From Boseongicola sp. SB0675_bin_26 (GTDB lineage: Bacteria; Pseudomonadota; Alphaproteobacteria; Rhodobacterales; Rhodobacteraceae): a stretch of DNA of 9,979 nucleotides. The translations under genes were made by a program, and so were the position numbers. Positions 1 to 6,794 of the stretch are shown here, one piece after another (position 1 is the stretch's first letter; each line of letters opens with the position of its first letter). The stretch spans positions 1 to 9,979 of the forward strand of contig VYCX01000432.1 in NCBI GenBank assembly GCA_009843725.1, written 5' to 3'. Below the pieces are notes generated by a model that saw only the letters and a list, made by a program, of their open reading frames with translations, had not been told where the DNA came from and ran no database searches.

Positions 1-655
1 GTGCGAAGGCATGCACGGCAAAGTGCCGAAGGACCACTTCCAGCGCGAACAGGGCCCCTGCGATGGGCGCGTTGAACGATGCCGACACGGCTGCGGCAAC
101 TGCGCAGCCCAGGAGGTCGCGACCCGTGATGCCATCGGCATTGATTCTGTTCAGCACCCATGAGGACAAGACCGCCGCCAGATGCACGACCGGACCTTCT
201 CGACCGGACGATCCCCCCGACCCAAGCGTGATCAACGAAGCCGCCGCCGAAGCCACGCCTTCCTTTGGCTCGACCCGGCCATTGTGGAGCGCCGCGCCCT
301 CGATCACCTCCGCGACGGACTTGGCCCTGCCGTCAGCAGTGAACCGATCCAGGATGATGCCGACGACCAATCCGCCACACACGGGGATAAGGACAATCAT
401 GTACCACGGGAGGGTCTCGGCGAAAGAATGCATGAGCCTTGGATCGTCCATGCCATAGAGCGTTGTCTGCAGCAGGTTGATGCCGAGGCGAAACAGAACG
501 GCGCCGCCGCCGGCAGCAATTCCGACCAGAAGCGCTATGAACCAGAACTGGACCTGCCCAGGGCCGTTTTGCCTTATGACGTGCAATGCATCGCGGGCCT
601 TCGAGGAGAGGCGCGCGTACTGACTCCTGATTGTGCTTGGCCTGGGCGCGTCCAT
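1..655 (-). CDS. ClC-family chloride channel / Cl-/H+ transporter, N-terminal part (C-terminus outside window)
   Basis: This integral inner-membrane protein probably moves chloride (as a channel or Cl-/H+ exchanger). The reading frame is open from the ATG at 655 to the window edge, giving 218 codons. Hydrophobic segments lie at about residues 37-58, 83-102 and 136-146. Residues 143-155 read TLGSGGSSGREGP, the ClC GREGP filter motif; Glu153 corresponds to the gating glutamate of the family. Residues 193-207 (SFNAPIAGALFALEV) match the conserved ClC helix that follows. The GxFxP motif and any CBS domains would lie outside the window. Where most ClC proteins carry GSGIPE, this one has GRAKSVAE (about 109-116), so the first ion-filter motif is divergent. 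The start is tentative: no clear ribosome binding site precedes 655. The gene is divergent from pxpA. Family is secure; transport mode and ion are not. Confidence 0.88.
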   Translation of the reverse strand, partial: MDAPRPSTIRSQYARLSSKARDALHVIRQNGPGQVQFWFIALLVGIAAGGGAVLFRLGINLLQTTLYGMDDPRLMHSFAETLPWYMIVLIPVCGGLVVGIILDRFTADGRAKSVAEVIEGAALHNGRVEPKEGVASAAASLITLGSGGSSGREGPVVHLAAVLSSWVLNRINADGITGRDLLGCAVAAAVSASFNAPIAGALFALEVVLRHFAVHAFA

Positions 656-722
656 AAGACACTTGGCTAAACGGGCGAGAACGCAACGATGCCCTGTACC
701 GCCCGATGGCACCCAGGCAAGG

Positions 723-747
723 ATCCGCAATCCTGCCGCTTGCGGAT
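723..747. repeat. Inverted repeat in the divergent ClC/pxpA spacer (8-bp perfect arms)
   Basis: ATCCGCAA (723-730) is mirrored exactly by TTGCGGAT (740-747) around a 9-base spacer. It lies between two divergent genes, which suits an operator for a dimeric regulator, or a hairpin in a leader transcript. No regulator gene is adjacent, so the role is inference only. Confidence 0.4.
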
Positions 748-786
748 GGCGTCATTCCTACGGCAGGGATTTCGCGACGGGAAGGG

Positions 787-828
787 CGGATCGGCAAAAT
801 TCGGCCTCGCACCAAGATTTGCCGTCCG
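787..828. repeat. Imperfect inverted repeat upstream of pxpA (11 pairs, one bulged base)
   Basis: CGGA-t-CGGCAAA (787-798) pairs with TTTGCCG-TCCG (818-828), with T791 unpaired and a 19-base loop. It ends about 40 bases before the chosen pxpA start. It could be a leader hairpin or a regulator site. There is no T-run after it, so it does not look like an intrinsic terminator. Confidence 0.4.
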
Positions 829-868
829 GGGTCTTGCGGTCGTCTCGCGCAGGATGTCATCTGACCCC

Positions 869-1645
869 ATGGTTCTCAGTGTTGACCTGAACTCGGACAT
901 GGGAGAAGGCTTCGGCCCGTGGGAAATGGGCGATGACGCCAGTCTCCTGCAAGTCGTGACTTCCGCCAATATCGCTTGCGGATTCCATGCGGGCGATGCG
1001 GACACCATGGCCGCGACGATGCGCACGGCTGTCGAAAACGGCGTGGGTGTCGGTGCCCATCCCGGCTTTCCGGATCTCCAGGGCTTCGGTCGGCGCCAAA
1101 TGCAGGTGCCGCTGGCCACGCTGGCCAACATGATCCGCTATCAGGTCGGGGCCGCGCAGGCGATGGCGCACGCCGCCGGCGGTGAGGTGCGGCACATGAA
1201 GCTTCATGGGGCTCTCTCGAACATGGCATGCGCCGACGCAGACATGGCCCGCGCCTGCTACGAAGCGGCACTCGATGTGGTGCCGGGCATCATCATCGTC
1301 GGACTGGCAGCGACACGGATGGAGGACGTTTGCCGCGAGCTCGGCTGCAACTGGGCGGGCGAGATCTTTGCAGACCGCGCCTACAATCCCGACGGCACCC
1401 TTGTCGATCGCCGTTTGCCGGGCGCGATGATAAGCGACAGCGAAGAGGCTGCGCGACGCGTAGCCGAAATGGTCCGGGAGAGCGCGATCATCACCGGCGA
1501 TGGTCAAAAGCTGCCGACACGCATCGACACGGTCTGCGTCCACGGCGACAGCGCCGAGGCTGTCGCGTTGGCAACCCGCGTGCGCGAAAGTGTTGAATCG
1601 GCGGGAATCAGGCTGGAACTGTTTGCCGGGTCACCGCTCGCTTGA
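869..1645 (+). CDS. pxpA: 5-oxoprolinase subunit A (LamB/YcsF family)
   Basis: PxpA is the cytosolic subunit that works with PxpB and PxpC in ATP-dependent opening of 5-oxoproline (pyroglutamate) to glutamate. The 258-residue product is close to the usual length of about 245-255. Family motifs run in order: DLNSDMGEGFG (6-16), NIACGFHAGD (34-43), GAHPGFPD (62-69), KLHGAL (111-116), GEIFADRAYNPDG (164-176) and CVHGD (223-227). The frame is open further upstream, with in-frame ATGs at 689 and 854. I chose 869 because the protein then begins MVLSVDLN as in homologues; AGGA at 851-854 is a rather distant binding site (14 bases), and 854 is the main alternative. No pxpB or pxpC lies beside it: the upstream gene is a divergent ClC gene and the downstream gene is convergent tig. 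It appears to be transcribed alone. Confidence 0.93.
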   Translation: MVLSVDLNSDMGEGFGPWEMGDDASLLQVVTSANIACGFHAGDADTMAATMRTAVENGVGVGAHPGFPDLQGFGRRQMQVPLATLANMIRYQVGAAQAMAHAAGGEVRHMKLHGALSNMACADADMARACYEAALDVVPGIIIVGLAATRMEDVCRELGCNWAGEIFADRAYNPDGTLVDRRLPGAMISDSEEAARRVAEMVRESAIITGDGQKLPTRIDTVCVHGDSAEAVALATRVRESVESAGIRLELFAGSPLA

Positions 1646-1661
1646 CGATGACGCTCTTCGT

Positions 1662-1705
1662 CCTTTGCCGTCGCCATCGGACTCGGCCAGCGAACCTGGC
1701 AAAGG
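1662..1705. terminator. Possible bidirectional terminator hairpin between pxpA and tig
   Basis: CCTTTGCC (1662-1669) is exactly complementary to GGCAAAGG (1698-1705), and inside it TCGC (1671-1674) can pair with GCGA (1690-1693). The structure begins 17 bases after the pxpA stop and 8 bases after the tig stop on the other strand, where a shared terminator would be expected. Neither side has a T-run, so intrinsic termination is uncertain. Confidence 0.35.
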
Positions 1706-1713
1706 CCGCTGCC

Positions 1714-3045
1714 TCACTCGTCGTCCAGTGCGTCGAACGCCTTGAGCAGCGCGTCCTTGGAGACCTTCCTTTCCTTGATCGTGACCAAGTCAAGAATGTG
1801 GTCCACAAGCTTTTCCTCGAAAATCGAAGCATGGATCTGGCTGCGCATGACCGGCGAATTCTGCACGAGATCAAAGTAGTCCCGCTCCCGCCCTGGAAGA
1901 GTCCTTGCTTGGCTGATGACGGCCTGGTTCATCTCGGCATCCGTGACCGTGACATCTGACCGCTCGCCAAGGTCAGACAAGAGAAGTCCGAGACGCACGC
2001 GGCGCTCGGCCAAGCGGTTGTGCTCGTCGTCCGGCTTGATTTCCTCGTCGTCGTAGTCTTCGGCTTCCGGGTGCTCATCGCGCCAGAGCTGATACGCGAT
2101 CTGCTCGGCTTCCCGTTCGACAAGCGATGGAGGCAGGTCAAACTCCAGGACCTTGTCAAGTTCATCGAAGAGCGTGCGCTTCAAGATCGATCGCGCAACG
2201 GACTCGCACTCACCCCTGATGGCCTCCTCTGCCCTTTCCTTGAGTTCCTTGAGATCCTCCGCACCGAATTTCTTGGCCAGTTCGTCGTCGATCGGTGCGG
2301 GCCTGGGCTCCTGCACCGCCGTGACCGTCACCTGGAACGTGGCGAGCTTTCCTGCCAGCTTCTTGCTTGCATGGCCCCCAGGAAAGGTGACCTCGACTCG
2401 CCTGGCTTCGCCCTCCACCGCTCCGAAAAGCGGCGTCTCGAAACCAGGGACAAACTGATCCAGGCCAAGAACCAAGGGAACATTCGACCCGGCACCTTCG
2501 TCAAGGACCTCGTCATCGACCATGCAGGTGAAGTCGACAATCAACTGGTCGCCGTCCACCGCCTGCGAGCCTCTTGGACGATTCACGTAGTCAGGCACGC
2601 GTGACGCGAAATCTTCCAGAACCTCGTTGACCGCAGCATCGTCTGCCTGGACCACGAGCCTTTCAAGATCGAATCCGGCAAAGTCGACTTCCGGAATCTC
2701 GGGCAACGTCTCGTAGGTCAGGGCCAGTTCGACGTCGTCGCCTTCCTTCCAGTTCTGGTTCTGCATCTCGACCTTTGGCTCCATGGCCGGCTTTTCGGCG
2801 GAGTCCTTGAAATGCTCGGAAACAGCTGCATCGACGCTTTCCTGCATCGCCTCGCCCAAGAGGCGCTTTCCGAACTGCTTCTTGAGCAGGGCAGTCGGGA
2901 CCTTCCCCTTGCGGAAGCCCTTCATCTGGATCTCGGGGGCGGCCTCGGCCAGCTTGCCGTTGACCTTTTCGTCCAGCTCGCTCGCGGTCACGGTGATCCT
3001 GTAGCCGCGCTTGAAACCCTCGTTCAGCGTTTCTGTGACCTGCAT
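1714..3045 (-). CDS. tig: Trigger factor (ribosome-associated chaperone, peptidyl-prolyl isomerase)
   Basis: Trigger factor binds near the ribosome exit tunnel and shields nascent chains. The 443-residue product has the family's length and three-part layout. The N-terminal ribosome-binding domain covers about 1-115, with the signature GFRKGKVP at 43-50. An FKBP-like isomerase domain covers about 155-245 and includes GLDQFVPGFE at 194-203. A helical SurA-like C-terminal domain fills the rest. A very acidic stretch (about 325-343, EDYDDEEIKPDDE) interrupts that domain, and the C-terminus is also acidic (DALDDE). Two ATGs are possible, 3051 and 3045. I chose 3045 because GAGAGGA (3051-3057) is then 5 bases away, while it abuts the upper ATG, and because MQVTETLNEG is the usual beginning in alphaproteobacteria. 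The gene converges on pxpA and lies 206 bases downstream of tRNA-Leu on the same strand. Confidence 0.97.
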   Translation of the reverse strand: MQVTETLNEGFKRGYRITVTASELDEKVNGKLAEAAPEIQMKGFRKGKVPTALLKKQFGKRLLGEAMQESVDAAVSEHFKDSAEKPAMEPKVEMQNQNWKEGDDVELALTYETLPEIPEVDFAGFDLERLVVQADDAAVNEVLEDFASRVPDYVNRPRGSQAVDGDQLIVDFTCMVDDEVLDEGAGSNVPLVLGLDQFVPGFETPLFGAVEGEARRVEVTFPGGHASKKLAGKLATFQVTVTAVQEPRPAPIDDELAKKFGAEDLKELKERAEEAIRGECESVARSILKRTLFDELDKVLEFDLPPSLVEREAEQIAYQLWRDEHPEAEDYDDEEIKPDDEHNRLAERRVRLGLLLSDLGERSDVTVTDAEMNQAVISQARTLPGRERDYFDLVQNSPVMRSQIHASIFEEKLVDHILDLVTIKERKVSKDALLKAFDALDDE

Positions 3046-3050
3046 GGGCA

Positions 3051-3057
3051 TCCTCTC
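3051..3057 (-). promoter_or_regulatory. Ribosome binding site of tig (decides the start)
   Basis: GAGAGGA on the minus strand lies 5 bases before the ATG at 3045 but overlaps the ATG at 3051. This makes the shorter start the better one. Confidence 0.6.
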
Positions 3058-3106
3058 TCAATCCCGCGCCTGGCGCGTCCCGCACGGGCCAGAAAAATCC
3101 GCGCTT

Positions 3107-3135
3107 CTTCTATGGAAGCAGAAATCCGTCCGCAA
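3107..3135 (-). promoter_or_regulatory. Candidate sigma-70-type promoter of tig (weak)
   Basis: On the minus strand TTGCGG (3130-3135) and TAGAAG (3107-3112) are separated by 17 bases, a weak match to -35 and -10 boxes. The leader would be about 55 bases and would contain the GC-rich palindrome CGCGCCtGGCGCG (3065-3077). Elsewhere in the 206-base gap between tRNA-Leu and tig I see no gene or terminator. Alternatively, tig may be co-transcribed with the tRNA. Confidence 0.25.
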
Positions 3136-3251
3136 GGCGAAAGCGAAAGGATTTGCACAGTCCTGCCTCCGCACCGAACCACGTGAAATCCAACGGCAAT
3201 CGGTCGCGTCGCAGGCTTCGAGCCGCGCTGAGGCACCGAGGTCACTGCTGC

Positions 3252-3336
3252 TGGTGCGGGTGGAGGGACTTGAACCCCCACGCCTTGCGGCGCCAGATCC
3301 TAAATCTGGTGCGTCTACCAATTCCGCCACACCCGC
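3252..3336 (-). tRNA. tRNA-Leu (anticodon UAG)
   Basis: The minus strand folds as a class II tRNA of 85 bases. Its acceptor arms are GCGGGTG (from 3336) and CACCCGC, followed by discriminator A and an encoded CCA (3252-3254). The anticodon arm is CCAGA-TTTAGGA-TCTGG, which gives anticodon TAG and reads CUA and related Leu codons. The variable arm GCGCCGCAAGGCGT is long, as expected for leucine. The T arm is GGGGGTTCAAGTCCCTC with the TTC sequence. No copy of the 3' end is visible elsewhere in the window, so there is no sign of an integrated element using it as an attachment site. Confidence 0.96.
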
Positions 3337-3452
3337 AACTGCCCTGCCTGTTACCAAAGCCGGATGCATCCTGCGAGCGGATTTTGTGCGCGGGCCACTC
3401 GCACTCGCCAATCAATGTCCATATAAGGCAGCCCACGAGCAAGGAAAGCCGG

Positions 3453-4178
3453 ATGTCCACAGTCCCGTCCCCAATCGACTCTGCAAAGCATGCCGCTGCG
3501 GAACGCGCGAGCACGCTCGTCGCCTCAGGAATGAAGGTCGGATTGGGCACCGGCTCCACCGCGACATTTCTGGTCAAGTGCCTCGGCGAGCGAGTCCGAT
3601 CGGAAGGCCTGGATATCGTCTGCGTGCCGACATCTTCCGCGACGGCCGCCCTCGCTCACGAAGAAGGCATCCGGCTTGCGACGCTCGACGAAGCAGGCTG
3701 GCTAGACCTGACTGTCGACGGTGCGGACGAATTCGATCCGGAATTCAACCTGATCAAGGGCGCCGGCGGCGCGCTCTTGCAGGAGAAAATCGTCGCGACC
3801 GCATCCGACCGGATGATCGTGATCGTCGATGCTTCCAAGCAGGTCAGGACACTTGGCGCGTTTCCGCTTCCTGTGGAAGTGCTGGGCTTCGGAATGGATG
3901 CCACAAAGGCGCTGCTGGAGCAGGCCCTCGAGATCCAGGACGTAGATGGTCGCCGAATCGAGCCTCGCCGCAGGAACGGCAAGCTCTTCAGGACCGATGA
4001 GGGCAATCACATCCTGGATCTTCACCTGAACCGCATTGGCGACGCTCAGGGTCTTGCGCTGGCTCTCAACCAGATTCCCGGCATTGTCGAAAACGGGCTG
4101 TTCGTCGGCATGTGCGACACGATCATTCTCGGCAATGTCGATGACACGGTCGAGACCATCGTGGCATCCAAGGAATGA
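3453..4178 (+). CDS. rpiA: Ribose-5-phosphate isomerase A
   Basis: RpiA interconverts ribose 5-phosphate and ribulose 5-phosphate in the cytosolic non-oxidative pentose phosphate pathway. The 241-residue product is slightly longer than the E. coli enzyme (219). It shows the phosphate-binding GLGTGSTA (30-37), the active-site DGADE (89-93) and KGAGGALLQEKI (102-113), where Glu111 corresponds to the catalytic glutamate. The start at 3453 is supported by AAGGA (3441-3445) with 7 bases spacing and by the extent of the family. The frame is open upstream, but that part runs through the antisense of the tRNA and is not coding. A weak -10-like TATAAG lies at 3422-3427 with no good -35 box. The stop overlaps the start region of gor as TGATG, so the two genes are probably translationally coupled. 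Confidence 0.97.
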   Translation: MSTVPSPIDSAKHAAAERASTLVASGMKVGLGTGSTATFLVKCLGERVRSEGLDIVCVPTSSATAALAHEEGIRLATLDEAGWLDLTVDGADEFDPEFNLIKGAGGALLQEKIVATASDRMIVIVDASKQVRTLGAFPLPVEVLGFGMDATKALLEQALEIQDVDGRRIEPRRRNGKLFRTDEGNHILDLHLNRIGDAQGLALALNQIPGIVENGLFVGMCDTIILGNVDDTVETIVASKE

Positions 4179-5596
4179 TGTCCCGCGACGTCGACCTGTT
4201 CGTCATCGGCGGCGGATCGGGCGGGGTCCGGGCGGCCCGAACCGCCGCCGCGACCGGCGCTCGCGTCGCGCTTGCGGAAGACCGGCGCATGGGTGGAACT
4301 TGCGTGATTCGGGGCTGCGTGCCAAAGAAGCTCATGGTGTTCGCGTCCGAGTTCCGGGAACAGGCTGCGCTCGCACGCGGCTACGGATGGAACGCCGAGG
4401 CTGGCACTTTCGAATGGCAGACGTTTCGCGCAAAGCTCCGCGCCGAGCTTGATCGTCTCGAAGGCGTCTATCGAAACCTGCTGACGTCTTCCGGCGTGAC
4501 CATTCACGATATGCGCGCGCGCGTCTCCGACCCGAACGGGGTGGAACTCGAGGACGGCACTCGCGTCACGGCGAAGCACATCCTGGTTGCCACGGGCGGC
4601 CACCCCGTGCGTCCCGATGTTCCAGACGCCGCGCTCGGAATGGTGTCGGACGACATCTTCAAGATGGAGACGTTGCCAAAGTCCATGCTTGTCGTCGGGG
4701 GCGGATACATTGCCTGCGAATTCGCCTGCATCCTGAACGGGATGGGAGTCGAGGTGACACAGTTCTACCGGGGACCGCAGATTCTCCGCGGCTTTGATGA
4801 CGAAGCCCGGGGCATCGTCGCCGGAAGGATGCGGGAGCAAGGGATAGATCTGCAGGTCAACACGAATGTCGTTGACCTGCGGCCGGCAGCGGCCGGCATG
4901 GCTGAAGAGCGGGCACCGAAACCGAATGACAAGGCTGGGTCCGCATCCGCGACAGGCTCGGTCGTTGTCAAGACCACGAGCGGCGCCGAGCAACGCTTTG
5001 ACAGTCTCCTGTTCGCCACCGGGCGCGCGCCAAACTCCGAGGACATCGGACTTGAGAAGGCCGGAGTCGCCGTAAGCCCGCGCGGCGCGATTGAAGTTGA
5101 TGCCTACAGCCAGACTGCGGTGCCTTCGATCTACGCGATCGGCGACGTGACGGACCGCATAAACCTCACGCCCGTCGCAATCCGCGAGGGGCAGGCCTTC
5201 ACCGAGACGGTGTTCAAGGGCAACCCTACTGCACCGGACCACGACTTGGTGGCCTCGGCCGTATTCACGCAACCGGAACTTGGCACCGTGGGCATGACCG
5301 AAGAGGCGGCATGCAAGCAGGAAGGGATCGAGGTCTATTCGGCGGCGTTCAATCCGATGCGGACCGCCTTCGGCGGCCGATCGAATCAGGCGCTCATGAA
5401 ACTTGTCGTGTCACGGGCCAGCAGGAAGGTCCTCGGATGCCATATCGTGTCGGACAACGCGGGCGAACTGATCCAGATGGTGGGGATTGCCGTGAAGGCC
5501 GGCCTGACGAAGGAGGACTTTGACCGAACGGTTGCCGTCCATCCGACGATGTCGGAAGAACTGGTGACGATGCAGACTCCGACAAGGGCGACTTGA
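4178..5596 (+). CDS. gor: Glutathione-disulfide reductase (NADPH)
   Basis: This FAD flavoenzyme reduces oxidised glutathione with NADPH in the cytosol. The 472-residue product shows GGGSGGVRAAR (11-21) for FAD, the redox pair Cys42/Cys47 in GGTCVIRGCVPKK, and the NADPH fold GGGYIACEFA (174-183) followed by Arg198 and Arg204, which fit NADPH rather than NADH. The second FAD motif is AIGDVTDRINLTP (320-332), and the C-terminal catalytic pair is His455/Glu460 in HPTMSEE. These separate it from lipoamide dehydrogenase and mercuric reductase. Residues about 236-259 form an Ala/Gly/Lys/Pro-rich stretch between two strands of the NADPH domain where relatives normally have a short turn. The start is ambiguous: ATG at 4175 overlaps the rpiA stop by 4 bases, while 4178 leaves 3 bases after AAGGA (4170-4174); I prefer 4178. 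Confidence 0.95.
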   Translation: MSRDVDLFVIGGGSGGVRAARTAAATGARVALAEDRRMGGTCVIRGCVPKKLMVFASEFREQAALARGYGWNAEAGTFEWQTFRAKLRAELDRLEGVYRNLLTSSGVTIHDMRARVSDPNGVELEDGTRVTAKHILVATGGHPVRPDVPDAALGMVSDDIFKMETLPKSMLVVGGGYIACEFACILNGMGVEVTQFYRGPQILRGFDDEARGIVAGRMREQGIDLQVNTNVVDLRPAAAGMAEERAPKPNDKAGSASATGSVVVKTTSGAEQRFDSLLFATGRAPNSEDIGLEKAGVAVSPRGAIEVDAYSQTAVPSIYAIGDVTDRINLTPVAIREGQAFTETVFKGNPTAPDHDLVASAVFTQPELGTVGMTEEAACKQEGIEVYSAAFNPMRTAFGGRSNQALMKLVVSRASRKVLGCHIVSDNAGELIQMVGIAVKAGLTKEDFDRTVAVHPTMSEELVTMQTPTRAT

Positions 5597-5659
5597 AAAA
5601 CCGCGCCGAACACTACAGTTAGCACCCTAAGCGATTCAGATTCAGCAAGAGGACCACGC

Positions 5660-6793
5660 ATGGCCAACAAGAGCGGCGGACCCTGGGGCGGCGGCCCGCA
5701 GAGTGGCGGCAATGGAGATGACCGCAGGCCGAGTCGGCCTGGGCAGCAGGGGCCGAACATACCCGACATAGACGACATAGTGAGGAAGGGCCAGGAACGG
5801 CTCTCGTCGCTCATGGGCGGCCGAGGAGGATCCGGACGTCGCAGTGGCGGCGGCGGTGAACGACCGAGGCTTTCGCGCGGCTCCATTGTCATTGGCGCAG
5901 CGGTCATCCTGGGTCTCTGGGCCTATTCCTCGCTATACTCGGTCAGGCCTGAAGAGCAGTCGGTCGAACTGTTCCTTGGCGAGTTCTCCTCGATCGGCCA
6001 GCCCGGCCTCAACTTCGCGCCTTGGCCGGTGATGTCATACGAGGTCATCCCGGTAACGCGGGAACAGTCGGAAGACATCGGAGTCGGACGTCAGGGCGAC
6101 AACGGGCTGATGCTGACCACGGACGAAAACATTGTCGACATTGATTTCCAGGTCGTCTGGAACATCTCCAGGCCCGATGACTTCCTGTTCAACCTGCGAG
6201 ACGGACCTGAGACCGTACGCGCGGTTTCTGAATCAGCGATGCGCGAGATCGTGGCGGGCAGCGAACTTGCGCCCCTCCTCAACCGTGACCGGGCAATCGT
6301 GGCCCAGCGGGCCAAGGAACTGATCCAGGCGACGCTCGACAGCTACGAAGCGGGCATCAACGTCGTCCGCGTCAACCTGAACAAGGCAGACCCTCCACGC
6401 GAGGTGATCGACGCGTTCCGCGACGTTCAGGCAGCGGAGCAGGAACGTGACCGGCTCGAGCGCCAGGCAGACGCGTACTCCAACCGCGTGCTCGCAGGCG
6501 CCCGCGGCGAAGCGGCGCAGATACTTGAAGTGGCCGAATCCTACCGCGCCCAGGTCGTCAACGAGGCCAAGGGCGAAGCCAGCCGCTTCTCCGCGGTTCT
6601 GGCCGAATATCGCCTGGCGCCGGAAGTCACCCGGCGACGACTGTACATCGAAACGCTTGAGAAGGTTCTTGGAGGCATTGACAAGATCATTCTTGACGAA
6701 GGCGTCAATGACGGCCCGGGCCAAGGCGTCGTGCCCTACTTGCCGCTGAACGAGCTCCGTCGCGGAACAACCACTCCACAAGGAGGAAACTGA
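5660..6793 (+). CDS. hflK: HflK, SPFH/band-7 membrane protein, FtsH modulator
   Basis: HflK and HflC assemble into a large inner-membrane cage around the FtsH protease and modulate its degradation of membrane proteins. The 377-residue product begins with a Gly/Arg-rich, probably disordered cytoplasmic tail (1-73, with GGPWGGGPQSGG near the front), as in other HflK proteins. One membrane segment follows (about 75-94). Next comes the band-7/SPFH domain, with the characteristic MLTTDENIVDIDFQVVW (from about residue 153), and then an Ala/Glu/Arg-rich helix (about 255-310) with coiled-coil character. The start at 5660 is supported by AAGAGGA (5647-5653) with 6 bases spacing. The 63-base gap after gor has no terminator; it holds a tandem ATTCAG pair (5633-5644) and no convincing promoter, so read-through from rpiA-gor is possible. 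hflC follows after one base. Confidence 0.96.
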   Translation: MANKSGGPWGGGPQSGGNGDDRRPSRPGQQGPNIPDIDDIVRKGQERLSSLMGGRGGSGRRSGGGGERPRLSRGSIVIGAAVILGLWAYSSLYSVRPEEQSVELFLGEFSSIGQPGLNFAPWPVMSYEVIPVTREQSEDIGVGRQGDNGLMLTTDENIVDIDFQVVWNISRPDDFLFNLRDGPETVRAVSESAMREIVAGSELAPLLNRDRAIVAQRAKELIQATLDSYEAGINVVRVNLNKADPPREVIDAFRDVQAAEQERDRLERQADAYSNRVLAGARGEAAQILEVAESYRAQVVNEAKGEASRFSAVLAEYRLAPEVTRRRLYIETLEKVLGGIDKIILDEGVNDGPGQGVVPYLPLNELRRGTTTPQGGN

Positions 6794-6794
6794 C

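Noticed and set aside
333..860. A 175-codon minus-strand frame over the start of the ClC gene and the spacer
   Set aside because: The frame giving the ClC motifs GREGP and FNAPIAG is a different one. This frame is Arg/Pro-rich and matches no family.
689..868. Upstream in-frame extension of pxpA
   Set aside because: Its residues do not resemble any PxpA N-terminus, and they span the inverted repeats. Family members begin just before the VDLN motif.
2020..2604. A 194-codon plus-strand frame inside tig
   Set aside because: It is antisense to the FKBP and C-terminal domains of trigger factor, and the sense strand has the clear family signature.
3252..3336. tRNA-Leu as an attachment site of an integrated element
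   Set aside because: No second copy of the tRNA 3' end, no integrase and no foreign-looking genes are visible; housekeeping genes lie on both sides.
4046..5272. A 408-codon open frame on the minus strand, antisense to rpiA and gor
   Set aside because: It mirrors the codon structure of gor, which has full family motifs on the plus strand. Its translation is rich in Arg, His, Gly and Ala, has no recognisable domain, and lacks its own start context.
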